Positions 36,191 through 44,675 of a stretch of 64,000 nucleotides of DNA are shown piece after piece. Both the position numbers and the translations under genes were made by a program. Source of the stretch: an uncultured Bacilli bacterium (GTDB taxonomy: Bacteria > Bacillota_I > Bacilli_A > RF39 > UBA660); assembly GCA_947625505.1 (NCBI GenBank), contig CANQON010000002.1, positions 1 to 64,000 on the forward strand, read 5' to 3'. A model generated the notes under the pieces. The model had not been told where the DNA came from and ran no database searches. It was given only the letters and a program-made list of their open reading frames with translations. Each line of letters opens with the position of its first letter. The stretch's first letter is position 1.

Positions 36191-37375
36191 ATGGGATTAA
36201 TTAAAGCTGCAATTGATGCTGCAAAATCAACTCTCCAAGATCAATGGGAGGATTATATTACATGTGATAGCATGGATAATAATACTTTAGTTGTTAAGAA
36301 AACAACTAAATCTGGACAAATTTCTGCTAAAAGTAGAATTCAAGTTAATCCAGGACAAGTAGCTATTATTTTTGACTCAGGAAAAATATTAGATGCTACT
36401 GCTGAAGATGGAATTTATACATTTGATGCTTCATCATCTCCATCATTCTTTGCTGGACAATTTGGACAACCTTTTGTTGAATTTGCTCAAAGATTTACAT
36501 ATAATGGTACACCTGCAAAGGAACAAGCTATTTATTATGTAAATGTTAAGGAAATTATGGATAATAAATTTGGTTCATCATCTCCAATTCCTTATGATGA
36601 TCCAATTTATCATGATATTAGAATTAAATACCATGGACAATATACATTTAAGATTACTAATCCATTAGTTTTCTTCCAAAATGTTGTAGGAAATGTTACT
36701 TCTGTATTCACAAAAGAACAATTAATGGAACAAGCTGATGCTGAATTCTTACAAAGTATTGCAGGAGCACTAGGTAGATGTGCTGCTGATGGTATTAAAT
36801 ATAGCGCTCTTACTGTTGAACAAGAGAGAATTGCTAATTACATGAATGATGCCTTAGATGAAAAATGGCGTAATTTAAGGGGTATGGAAGTTGTATCTGT
36901 TGCTTTAGATACTCCAGTACCTGATGATAAATCAGCTGAAAGAATTGAAAAATTTGCTGATTCTAGATTCTATAGTGTTCAAGAAAATGCTGCAGGACGT
37001 ATGGTTACTGCTACAGCTAATGCTATGGAAAATGCTGCTAGTAACGAAAATGGTGCTGCTACAGGATTTATGGGATTAGGAATGATGAATATGGCTGCAG
37101 GTAATATGATGGGAGGACAATCTCCATTAGCATATACAACTCCTGCTGCTGCCACTACTCCTGCTACACCAGCTCCAGCAGCTGCTACAGAAACTGCTCC
37201 AGCTAATGAAAAACATTGTACTAATTGTGGAAGTGTTGTAACTGGTAAGTTCTGTGCTAACTGTGGTACAAAAGTAGAAGAAGAGGTACCAGAAGTTAAA
37301 AAGTGTCCTAACTGTGGAGCTGAAGCCCAAGATGGAGCTAAGTTCTGTGGTGAATGTGGTACTGCTTTAAATTAA
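36191..37375 (+). CDS. YdjI-like SPFH protein with two zinc ribbons
   Basis: 394 aa. The opening MGLIKAAIDAAKSTLQDQWEDYI and the body with QVNPGQVAIIFDSGKI match the stomatin/prohibitin-like family called virion core protein (COG4260; YdjI in B. subtilis). A helical SPFH tail runs to about residue 290. An Ala/Pro/Thr-rich linker precedes two C-terminal zinc ribbons: CTNCG/CANCG and CPNCG/CGECG. It is probably a membrane-associated oligomeric scaffold. It is the last gene of the zinc-ribbon trio and is closed by a terminator at 37381. Confidence 0.85.
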   Translation: MGLIKAAIDAAKSTLQDQWEDYITCDSMDNNTLVVKKTTKSGQISAKSRIQVNPGQVAIIFDSGKILDATAEDGIYTFDASSSPSFFAGQFGQPFVEFAQRFTYNGTPAKEQAIYYVNVKEIMDNKFGSSSPIPYDDPIYHDIRIKYHGQYTFKITNPLVFFQNVVGNVTSVFTKEQLMEQADAEFLQSIAGALGRCAADGIKYSALTVEQERIANYMNDALDEKWRNLRGMEVVSVALDTPVPDDKSAERIEKFADSRFYSVQENAAGRMVTATANAMENAASNENGAATGFMGLGMMNMAAGNMMGGQSPLAYTTPAAATTPATPAPAAATETAPANEKHCTNCGSVVTGKFCANCGTKVEEEVPEVKKCPNCGAEAQDGAKFCGECGTALN

Positions 37376-37380
37376 TAATT

Positions 37381-37407
37381 AACTACTTCAAAAGAAGTAG
37401 TTTTTTA
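37381..37407 (+). terminator. Terminator after the SPFH gene
   Basis: AACTACTTC (37381-37389) pairs with GAAGTAGTT (37394-37402), followed by T residues. Confidence 0.8.
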
Positions 37408-37444
37408 TTGATAAGGTATGTTATAATTTTATTATGGTGATAAT

Positions 37445-38317
37445 ATGAATGGAGTTTTCTTAATTGATAAAGACATGGACTGTACAAGTCGTGATGTTGT
37501 TAATGAGATTGTTAAGAAAGTAGAAACTAGTAAAGTAGGGCATACAGGTACGCTTGATCCTATGGCAACAGGTGTTTTAATGGTATGTGTTGGTAAAGCT
37601 ACAAAACTAGTAGATATATTAACAAGTAAGACAAAAGAGTATGAAGCAGAAATTACTTTAGGAATAGATACCGATACTTATGATATTACAGGTAATGTCT
37701 TAAAAAGAGAAAGACCTAATGTTAGTGATGATGAAATAATTAATACTTTAAAATCTTTTATTGGTGAATATAATCAAGAAGTTCCTATTTATTCGGCTGT
37801 TAAAGTAAATGGTAAAAAATTATATGAATATGCAAGAGAAGGTATAAAAGTTGATTTACCTAAAAGATTAGTATCTATTTATAACTTAGATTTAATTAGT
37901 CCTATAAAAAGAGAAAATAATCAAATTATTTTTAAGATAAAAGTCTTAGTAAGTAAGGGTACTTATATTCGGTCTTTAGTTCATGATATTGCTTTAAAAT
38001 TAGGAACTTGTGGTATTATGAGTTCCTTAAGAAGAACTAAATTAGGTAATATATCCATAGATCAATGTAAAAAAATTGATGATTTAAGATTAAGTGATAT
38101 GTTATCCTTAAAAGAAGTATTAGCTGATTATCCTTGTATCCTAACTGATGAGCTATTGAAAAAAGATATATTAAATGGTAAAATTATAGAGAATACATAT
38201 GGTAAAGACTATATTGTTTTTATGGATAATGAAGAAAATATTTTAGCGCTTTATCATACATATGAAAAAGATCATACAAAGTTAAAACCTTTAGTAATGT
38301 TAGGAGGAATAAAGTGA
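37445..38317 (+). CDS. truB: tRNA pseudouridine(55) synthase TruB
   Basis: 290 aa. MNGVFLIDKDMDCTSRDVVN is the classical TruB start. The catalytic Asp is in HTGTLDPMATGVL. PIYSAVKVNGKKLYEYAR is also present. It forms pseudouridine at position 55 of the T-loop in tRNA. An extended -10 TGTTATAAT ends at 37427, then 8 nt, then GGTGATAAT before the ATG. The stop overlaps the next GTG start (GTGA). Confidence 0.95.
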   Translation: MNGVFLIDKDMDCTSRDVVNEIVKKVETSKVGHTGTLDPMATGVLMVCVGKATKLVDILTSKTKEYEAEITLGIDTDTYDITGNVLKRERPNVSDDEIINTLKSFIGEYNQEVPIYSAVKVNGKKLYEYAREGIKVDLPKRLVSIYNLDLISPIKRENNQIIFKIKVLVSKGTYIRSLVHDIALKLGTCGIMSSLRRTKLGNISIDQCKKIDDLRLSDMLSLKEVLADYPCILTDELLKKDILNGKIIENTYGKDYIVFMDNEENILALYHTYEKDHTKLKPLVMLGGIK

Positions 38318-39201
38318 CATTAGTTATATTAGCGGCAGGATTGGGAAGCCGTTTTGGAGGATTAAAACAAATTACACCTGTTGGTCCAAATGGGGAATTT
38401 ATTATTGATTATTCAATATATGATGCTATAAAAGCAGGATTTAATAAAGTTGTCTTTATAATTAAAGAAGAAAACTATGAATTATTTAGAACAACAATAG
38501 GTAAAAGAGTAGAAAATAAGATTGATGTAGAATATGTATTTCAAAGTAATGATACATTACCTATTGATATAAAGATACCTGAAGAAAGAGGAGCTAAACC
38601 TCTTGGAACAGCTCATGCTATATACTGTTGTAAAGATACTGTAACTGAGCCATTCTTAGTTATCAATGCTGATGATTTCTATGGCTATGATGCATATGCC
38701 AAAGCTAGTGAATTTATTAAAAATAACACTGATGATCATAATTATGCCTTAATTGGTTACAAAGTAATTAATACTTTAAGTGAGCATGGCTTTGTTAAAA
38801 GGGGAGTTATTACTACTGAGGGTAATCAATTAGTAAGTATTACTGAATCTAAAGTAGAATTAATTAATGATGAGTTAGTTGCTGAACCTTTATCTGGAAA
38901 GCCTAAATTTATTGTTCCAAAAGATGGCAAAGCTGCAGTTAATTTATTTGTTTTTTATCCTAACATTTTTAATTATTTAGAACAGGATTTAATTAAATTT
39001 TTACAAACAGAGGATTTAACTAAAGAAGAAATATATCTTCCTATGCAAGTGTTTGAACATACTAAAACGCATGATATAACTTGTGAAGTTATTGATACTG
39101 ATGCAGTATGGAAGGGTATTACTTATGCTGATGATTTAGATAGCTTTAAAGCTTTTATTAAAGATGAGATAGAAAGGGGAGTCTACCCTGTAGACTTATG
39201 A
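38314..39201 (+). CDS. Nucleotidyltransferase of the sugar-1-phosphate type
   Basis: 295 aa with a GTG start overlapping truB by 4 nt; AGGAGG lies upstream. The N-terminal LAAGLGSRFGGLKQITPVGPNG is the nucleotide-binding loop of nucleoside-diphosphate-sugar pyrophosphorylases. GTAHAIYCC and VINADDFYGYDAY supply the catalytic metal-binding region. The protein is shorter than RfbA or GalU and the substrate is not clear; a UTP- or CTP-dependent sugar nucleotide for wall polymers is plausible. The teichoic-acid locus begins 1.8 kb further on. Confidence 0.8.
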   Translation: MTLVILAAGLGSRFGGLKQITPVGPNGEFIIDYSIYDAIKAGFNKVVFIIKEENYELFRTTIGKRVENKIDVEYVFQSNDTLPIDIKIPEERGAKPLGTAHAIYCCKDTVTEPFLVINADDFYGYDAYAKASEFIKNNTDDHNYALIGYKVINTLSEHGFVKRGVITTEGNQLVSITESKVELINDELVAEPLSGKPKFIVPKDGKAAVNLFVFYPNIFNYLEQDLIKFLQTEDLTKEEIYLPMQVFEHTKTHDITCEVIDTDAVWKGITYADDLDSFKAFIKDEIERGVYPVDL

Positions 39202-39205
39202 TGAT

Positions 39206-40192
39206 ATGTTTACTGATATAGAATTATTTAAAGAAGAACGTCAAAAATTTTTTGATAAATTACGTGAATTAAATGAATCTAATGTATCTGATAAAGATGT
39301 TAGAGTAAGAGAGTTAAACGTTAAATTTCGTGACGATATAAGAAAATATTTGCCTACTTGTTTAAATATTATTAATACTAATTATAATTGTCATTTTTCC
39401 ATATATAAAGTAGGTAAAGATTATGATTCATCATTTAATGTTATTGAAACTAACGTTAAGAAAACTAGAGGAGAAATAGAATGTGAACTTACGAATTATC
39501 GTAGTTTATTAAATACTAATGCTTTAACCGAAACAGAACAAGAAAAATTAGATTTAGCTACAGAGATTATCTTAACTTATGTAGATGATCCTACAGATCC
39601 TAAAAATAAAGAAGATAAATTTTTAGAGAATGCTACACCTACAGCTAGTAGTATTATTAATACAACTCCTCGTATGGCTCCTTCTTTAGTTGAAAAACAA
39701 GAAGAACAAGGAGGAGAAATACAATATAATCCATATGCTAATCAACCTATTAATTTTGATGAAGGTAATGATACTAGTGAAGATAATAATAATTTAAATA
39801 TTTTTGCTAATATGATGTCAGGTGATACAACTACTGATGTTAATACTTTACTTAGTAGTAATGAACCTGCACCACAACCTCAAGAAACTAGTAATATGGG
39901 AATATTCTTTGATCAAGATTATATTAATCAACCTCCTGATGTACAAACGGTTGAACAAACAACTAGTACAAGTCGTTTCTTTAATATGATGGATGAACCA
40001 CGTAATGAAGCTACTGATGATGCTATATTTGAGGGACCAAAACCTTATATAGCTAGTAATAATCAAGCTATGTTAAGTGCTGCTGAACCTCAGGAAACAA
40101 CAGGAGCAGGTATGGAATTAGGAATGAATAATCCTGATTTATCACCTAAAAAGGATATTAATGATTTATTAGCGCCTATGAGTGGACAATAA
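39206..40192 (+). CDS. Unknown acidic protein with helical head and disordered tail
   Basis: 328 aa. I do not recognise it. The first 130 residues are charged and helical (coiled-coil-like, VRVRELNVKFRDDIRKYL). The remaining 200 are rich in Asn, Thr, Gln, Pro and acidic residues and look disordered. No signal peptide, membrane helix or Cys motif is seen. It starts 4 nt after the nucleotidyltransferase stop without a clear ribosome site, suggesting translational coupling. It ends in a terminator shared with the convergent membrane-protein gene. Confidence 0.65.
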   Translation: MFTDIELFKEERQKFFDKLRELNESNVSDKDVRVRELNVKFRDDIRKYLPTCLNIINTNYNCHFSIYKVGKDYDSSFNVIETNVKKTRGEIECELTNYRSLLNTNALTETEQEKLDLATEIILTYVDDPTDPKNKEDKFLENATPTASSIINTTPRMAPSLVEKQEEQGGEIQYNPYANQPINFDEGNDTSEDNNNLNIFANMMSGDTTTDVNTLLSSNEPAPQPQETSNMGIFFDQDYINQPPDVQTVEQTTSTSRFFNMMDEPRNEATDDAIFEGPKPYIASNNQAMLSAAEPQETTGAGMELGMNNPDLSPKKDINDLLAPMSGQ

Positions 40193-40221
40193 AAAAATTA
40201 GAAAATTTTCTAATTTTTTTT
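40191..40221. terminator. Bidirectional terminator
   Basis: A near-perfect palindrome of AAAAATTAGAAAA with TTTTCTAATTTTT, centred on 40205/40206, with A and T runs outside. It separates convergent genes. Confidence 0.75.
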
Positions 40222-40871
40222 TATTTTGCTTTAACACATGTCATTTGATATAACTCTTCATCATGTAACTTATCATAATATAAGAGTTTATTATCAATAA
40301 TATCTTTATATTTATTAATATCTATATCATCAATATTATATGTATAAGTAAGAGTTATATCATCATTAATATTTATCTCACCATATATAGCTTCTGTATC
40401 TTGATATTTTTCATTAAAAGCTAATACTTCGTTATTTAATTTATCTTCTTGTCCTAATGGATAAGTATAAGTATATATAATATTATTAATATTATTATTA
40501 GTATATGTAACATCTATTTTGGTATTATCATAAGAACAAGTAATACTTCTTTTTATTGCAACTTCTTTAGGTGTTTCTTTAGGTTCTTCTTTTTCTTCTT
40601 TAGGTATAAAATCCATAATAGTTAGTCCTATTAAAAATAAGATGATGATGAAGTCAAAGATATTAAAAAATAATGATATACTTTTATTAGTTACGATTGT
40701 GAGACCAAGTCCTAATAACGCAACAAAAAATAAAATTAATTTAAATAGATTTACTTTATTATTGAAATCATAATCAGTAGTAATATAACTATAAATAAAA
40801 TAGATAAAATAACTAATTATAAGAACAAATAAACATATTTTGGATATTAAATCATTTTTCTTATCATTCAT
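40221..40871 (-). CDS. Small membrane protein with an extracytoplasmic domain, unknown
   Basis: About 216 aa from the ATG at 40871, chosen over one 24 nt upstream because on the minus strand TATAAT (40892-40887), 6 nt and GGTGATAAT lead straight to it. Three membrane helices lie in residues about 8-95. A Glu/Lys-rich stretch follows, then a domain of about 110 residues with alternating Thr/Tyr strands (NIIYTYTYPLGQ, DDITLTYTYNID) and two Cys. That domain is slightly reminiscent of DUF1307-type lipoprotein domains. Function unknown. It is divergent from tagO. Confidence 0.65.
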   Translation of the reverse strand: MNDKKNDLISKICLFVLIISYFIYFIYSYITTDYDFNNKVNLFKLILFFVALLGLGLTIVTNKSISLFFNIFDFIIILFLIGLTIMDFIPKEEKEEPKETPKEVAIKRSITCSYDNTKIDVTYTNNNINNIIYTYTYPLGQEDKLNNEVLAFNEKYQDTEAIYGEININDDITLTYTYNIDDIDINKYKDIIDNKLLYYDKLHDEELYQMTCVKAK

Positions 40872-40918
40872 ATTATCACCATACTCATTATACAATATTT
40901 TAAGTTATAAATATAGTA

Positions 40919-40947
40919 TTGCTTTTAAAAATATGCTATCATATAGT
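40919..40947 (+). promoter_or_regulatory. Probable promoter of tagO
   Basis: TTGCTT (40919-40924), 17-bp spacer, TATAGT (40942-40947). It lies back to back with the promoter of the divergent minus-strand gene. Confidence 0.5.
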
Positions 40948-40966
40948 TAGTGAAAGAAGTGTATTT

Positions 40967-42010
40967 ATGGAAAAAGAAATATTAATTAAGATTATGGAAT
41001 TAATTTTAGTACCTTTCTTAGTTGTAGCGCTTATAATGCCTTTTATTAAGAAAATAGCTATTCATGTTGATGCTTTAGATAAACCTGATGAACGTAAAGT
41101 TCATAAAGTGCCTATTCCCCGTTTAGGAGGATTAGGGGTTTATATCGGATTCTTAGTAGGATATATGCTATTTGGAGAAGCAACACCTATTATGAATTCT
41201 ATATTAATAGGTAGTTTCTTAATTATTATTACAGGTGTTATTGATGATATCAAACCTTTAAAACCTCTTACGAAATTTATAGGCCAATTAGGTGCTGCTT
41301 TAGTAGTGGTTTTATATGGAGGATTAATAATAAAAGATATTAGTGCTTTTGGTATCTATCTTAATTTTGGAATATTTGCTTATCCATTAACTATTTTCTT
41401 TATCTTAGGATGTATTAATTGTATGAATTTAATTGATGGTTTAGATGGATTATCTAGTGGTATATCTGCTATCTTCTTTTTAGCTATAGGTATTGTAGCT
41501 GCTTGTCGTTTTCAAACAGATTTATCATTTACTTTAACATTTATTATGTTAGGATGTTGTATAGGATTTTTATTACATAATTTTCATCCAGCTTCTATAT
41601 TTATTGGTGATTCAGGATCAATGTTTTTAGGATTTATTATTTCTGTAATTACTATGTTAGGATATAAGAATGTTATGATGTCTTCTTTAATTATTCCTTT
41701 ATTAATACTTAGTGTTCCTATATTTGATACTTTATTTGCTATTGTAAGAAGAAAACTTAAAGGAGAAAGTATTTCTAAACCTGATAAATCACATATTCAT
41801 CATCAGTTTTTAAAAAGAGGATTTAGTCATGTTGGAACTGTTTTAACTTTATATCTAATTACTTTCTTATTTGCTACAGCATCAGTTATTTATGTCTTAG
41901 TTAATGCTGTGTTAGGATATATTATCTATGGTATATTGTTATTTGCTTTAATTATATTTGCTTTAAAGACTGATATATTATTACCTAATCGTAAAAAGAA
42001 AGATAAATAA
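40967..42010 (+). CDS. tagO: Undecaprenyl-phosphate GlcNAc-1-phosphate transferase
   Basis: About 347 aa from ATG 40967; a longer reading from 40919 runs through the promoter. A polytopic protein with about ten helices. Family motifs: DERKVHKVPIPRLGG, GVIDDIKPLKPL, NCMNLIDGLDGLSSG and HIHHQFLKRG. This set identifies the WecA/TagO group rather than MraY. It makes undecaprenyl-PP-GlcNAc, the first step of wall teichoic acid, matching the genes that follow. A hairpin beginning at its stop (42009-42029) closes the transcript. Confidence 0.92.
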   Translation: MEKEILIKIMELILVPFLVVALIMPFIKKIAIHVDALDKPDERKVHKVPIPRLGGLGVYIGFLVGYMLFGEATPIMNSILIGSFLIIITGVIDDIKPLKPLTKFIGQLGAALVVVLYGGLIIKDISAFGIYLNFGIFAYPLTIFFILGCINCMNLIDGLDGLSSGISAIFFLAIGIVAACRFQTDLSFTLTFIMLGCCIGFLLHNFHPASIFIGDSGSMFLGFIISVITMLGYKNVMMSSLIIPLLILSVPIFDTLFAIVRRKLKGESISKPDKSHIHHQFLKRGFSHVGTVLTLYLITFLFATASVIYVLVNAVLGYIIYGILLFALIIFALKTDILLPNRKKKDK

Positions 42011-42032
42011 AGTTCTTAAAAAGAACTTTTTT
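42009..42032 (+). terminator. Terminator after tagO
   Basis: AAAGTTCTT (42009-42017) pairs with AAGAACTTT (42021-42029), followed by T residues. Confidence 0.75.
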
Positions 42033-42034
42033 TA

Positions 42035-42064
42035 TTGAATTTACTATGATAAATCTATTATAAT
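42035..42064 (+). promoter_or_regulatory. Promoter of the GtrB-GtrA-acyltransferase operon
   Basis: TTGAAT (42035-42040), 18-bp spacer, TATAAT (42059-42064), right after the tagO terminator. Confidence 0.65.
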
Positions 42065-42096
42065 ATTTGTATAGGGAAAGTGAGTGATTAGGAATA

Positions 42097-43056
42097 ATGA
42101 AAAAGCAAATATCTATTAAAACATTATATTTAGTTATTCCTTGTTATAATGAGGAAGATACTATTGATGTATCAGCTCAAGTCTTTAAAGAAAAAATGCA
42201 TACTTTAATTTTAGATAAGAAGATATCTAAAGATAGTAAAGTATTATTTGTTGATGATGGATCTAAAGATAAGACATGGAATCTTATTGAAAAGTTACAC
42301 GATGATGATAAAATGTTTATAGGGCTTAAATTAGCTCATAATGCAGGGCAACAGAATGCATTATTAGCAGGTTTACATTTTGCTAAAGAACATAGTGATA
42401 TTGCAATTACAATGGATGTTGATTTACAAGATGATATAAGTGTTATAGATGATATGTTAAAACAAAATATGGATGGTTCAGACATTGTTTATGGTGTTCG
42501 TAGTTCACGTAAAAAAGATTCCTTTTTTAAAAAGTTTCCTGCCTTATCTTTTTATAAATTAATGCATCTTATGGGTATAGATATAGTTTATAATCATGCT
42601 GAATGCCGTTTGATGAGTAGAAGAACTATTGAGGCATTAGAAGAGTATACAGAGGTTAATTTATTCTTAAGAGGTATAGTTCCCCAGTTAGGATTTAAGA
42701 CTTCTATTGCTTATTATGAAAGACAAAAAAGAGTGGCAGGTAAAACAAAATATTCTTTAAAGAAAATGATTAAGCTCGCTATTGAATGTATTACATCTTT
42801 TAGTATTAAACCTTTAACTATGATTACTTTTGTTGGACTTATGATGTTTTTAGTAAGTTTAGGTATGTTGGCTTATTGTCTTTTTGTTAAAGTAACAGGT
42901 AATACTATTGATGGATGGACGTTTATTGTATCTTCTATTTGGTTAGTAGGAGGAATACAATTATTATCTTTAGGTGTGATTGGTGAATATATTGGAAAGA
43001 TATATACTGAAACCAAAAGAAGACCTAGATATATTATTGAAAAAGAATTAAATTAA
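42097..43056 (+). CDS. GtrB-like polyprenyl-phosphate glycosyltransferase (GT2)
   Basis: 319 aa. The GT2 fold opens with LYLVIPCYNEEDTID. The metal-binding region is MDVDLQDD. The C-terminal part has two membrane helices (about 240-262 and 275-297) and ends in YIGKIYTETKRRPRY, the typical DPM/GtrB ending. It should load a sugar onto undecaprenyl phosphate on the inner membrane face. The GtrA-like gene follows after 14 nt, the usual partner. Together they would provide sugar for decorating teichoic acid outside the cell. Confidence 0.88.
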   Translation: MKKQISIKTLYLVIPCYNEEDTIDVSAQVFKEKMHTLILDKKISKDSKVLFVDDGSKDKTWNLIEKLHDDDKMFIGLKLAHNAGQQNALLAGLHFAKEHSDIAITMDVDLQDDISVIDDMLKQNMDGSDIVYGVRSSRKKDSFFKKFPALSFYKLMHLMGIDIVYNHAECRLMSRRTIEALEEYTEVNLFLRGIVPQLGFKTSIAYYERQKRVAGKTKYSLKKMIKLAIECITSFSIKPLTMITFVGLMMFLVSLGMLAYCLFVKVTGNTIDGWTFIVSSIWLVGGIQLLSLGVIGEYIGKIYTETKRRPRYIIEKELN

Positions 43057-43070
43057 AAGGGAAGAAAAAA

Positions 43071-43505
43071 ATGAATTTAATTAAAAAAGTTTATCAAAAA
43101 AATGAAGAAGTAATTAGATATTTAATTGTAGGAGTTTGTACAACTATTATTTCTTTATTAGTTAAATATTTATTATTATTTACCATTTTAAATCCTAAAG
43201 AAGCTTTAGAACTTCAAATTGCTGTTGTTACTTCTTGGATTATATCGGTTTTATTTGCCTATATAACTAATAAAATTTTTGTTTTTAAGAGTAAAGAAAA
43301 TAAAATCATAAAAGAAATATTCCTTTTTTTTAGTTCTAGAATTGTAACTTTACTTATGGAATCATTTATAATGTGGTTTTTTGTTACTTTACTTAAATTA
43401 AATAGCAATATTTTTATAATTATTTGGAGTTTATTTGCTCAATTAATTGTTATAGTAGGTAATTACATTTTAAGTAAATTTTTCGTTTTTACTAGAAAAA
43501 AATAA
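43071..43505 (+). CDS. GtrA-like membrane protein
   Basis: 144 aa with four membrane helices. RYLIVGVCTTIISLLVKYLL and a central ITNKIFVFKSK (about residue 70) are typical of the GtrA/DPMS family. These proteins are thought to flip the polyprenyl-linked sugar made by GtrB-type enzymes. It is directly downstream of the GtrB-like gene and upstream of an acyltransferase in one operon. Confidence 0.88.
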   Translation: MNLIKKVYQKNEEVIRYLIVGVCTTIISLLVKYLLLFTILNPKEALELQIAVVTSWIISVLFAYITNKIFVFKSKENKIIKEIFLFFSSRIVTLLMESFIMWFFVTLLKLNSNIFIIIWSLFAQLIVIVGNYILSKFFVFTRKK

Positions 43506-43523
43506 AGAGCAGGAGGTATGGGG

Positions 43524-44621
43524 ATGAAAAAGAAAGAAGAAAAAAGACATAATGGAAATATTAGTATTTGGAAGTTTATATTTGCGTTACTAATACTTAC
43601 TCATCATTGTACCTATTTGTATGGTTATAATAGTAAATTGTTTGCAGCGGCTTCTATTGGTGTTGAATTTTTCTTTATTGTTTCAGGCTATTTATTAGCT
43701 AAAAAGGTTTACCAAGAAGATTTACATAAAGATAAGAGAACTTTATATCAAGCTACCTTACAATATATATTTAAGAAAATTAAATCATTCCTACCATATT
43801 TATTATTTGCTTATTTTATATATGTTCTTATCGATATTATTTTTACATCTCATGGTTTAACTTATTGGCTTCAAACTCTTTATTCGATTAGTCTTATTCA
43901 AATGGCAGGTACGAGTGAACCATCGTTTGTATCAGCTTTTTGGTATTTATCTGGTTTAATTCTTGGTATGAGTATCATTTATCCTCTTTTAAAAAAATAT
44001 AAAAAGAATTTTTCTTGTTTATGGGCACCCATTATCGCTATCTTTATTCTAGGTTTCTTACTTCATCCGATTAATGGAAGATATTATTTAAGATCATATT
44101 ATTATTGGTATGGTTTTGCTTACGTAGGAATGCTAAGAGCTATTATGGAACTACTTTTAGGTGTTGTTGCTTATGAACTATGTGAAAAACTTAAAACAAT
44201 TAAATTTTCAAAGATAGGGTTATTGATGTTATCATTAATTCAAATAGGTTGTTTTGGATTTGTAATAATTGCGAATTCCTTATGGGATAAACGTAGTCTA
44301 GATGGTATATATATCCTGCTAATTTTGATAGGAGTAATTATTGGTTTCAGTGAAAATACACTTTTCTTTGAAAAGTGTAATAATAAAATATTTTATTATC
44401 TTGAAAAACTTTCACTTCCAATATTCTTAAATACTTTTATTTTTCAAAGAATACTAAGTTATCTTAAACTAGCTGATATAATTAATATCTGGTATGTTGT
44501 AATATTAAATATTGTTTTAACAATATTATTTGCTATCTTTGAATTATGGATTTTGCCTTATATATTGAAATTATTAAATTATATTAAAAATAAATTTTTA
44601 AAAGTTATAATACTTAACTAG
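43524..44621 (+). CDS. Acyltransferase family 3 membrane protein
   Basis: About 365 aa from ATG 43524, 8 nt after GGAGG; ATG 43518 is too close. It has about ten helices. The opening NISIWKFIFALLILTHHC carries the His pair of the acyltransferase-3 family, and VEFFFIVSGYLLAKK follows. It probably acetylates or otherwise acylates an extracellular glycan, teichoic acid being the likely target from context. A promoter for the next gene begins right after its stop. Confidence 0.85.
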   Translation: MKKKEEKRHNGNISIWKFIFALLILTHHCTYLYGYNSKLFAAASIGVEFFFIVSGYLLAKKVYQEDLHKDKRTLYQATLQYIFKKIKSFLPYLLFAYFIYVLIDIIFTSHGLTYWLQTLYSISLIQMAGTSEPSFVSAFWYLSGLILGMSIIYPLLKKYKKNFSCLWAPIIAIFILGFLLHPINGRYYLRSYYYWYGFAYVGMLRAIMELLLGVVAYELCEKLKTIKFSKIGLLMLSLIQIGCFGFVIIANSLWDKRSLDGIYILLILIGVIIGFSENTLFFEKCNNKIFYYLEKLSLPIFLNTFIFQRILSYLKLADIINIWYVVILNIVLTILFAIFELWILPYILKLLNYIKNKFLKVIILN

Positions 44622-44622
44622 T

Positions 44623-44651
44623 TTGCACATCTTAAAGTCAAATGTTATAAT
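44623..44651 (+). promoter_or_regulatory. Promoter of the first teichoic-acid polymerase operon
   Basis: TTGCAC (44623-44628), 17-bp spacer, TATAAT (44646-44651) with TG upstream of the -10. Confidence 0.65.
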
Positions 44652-44675
44652 GAGAAAAGGAGTGTGATTAATAAT

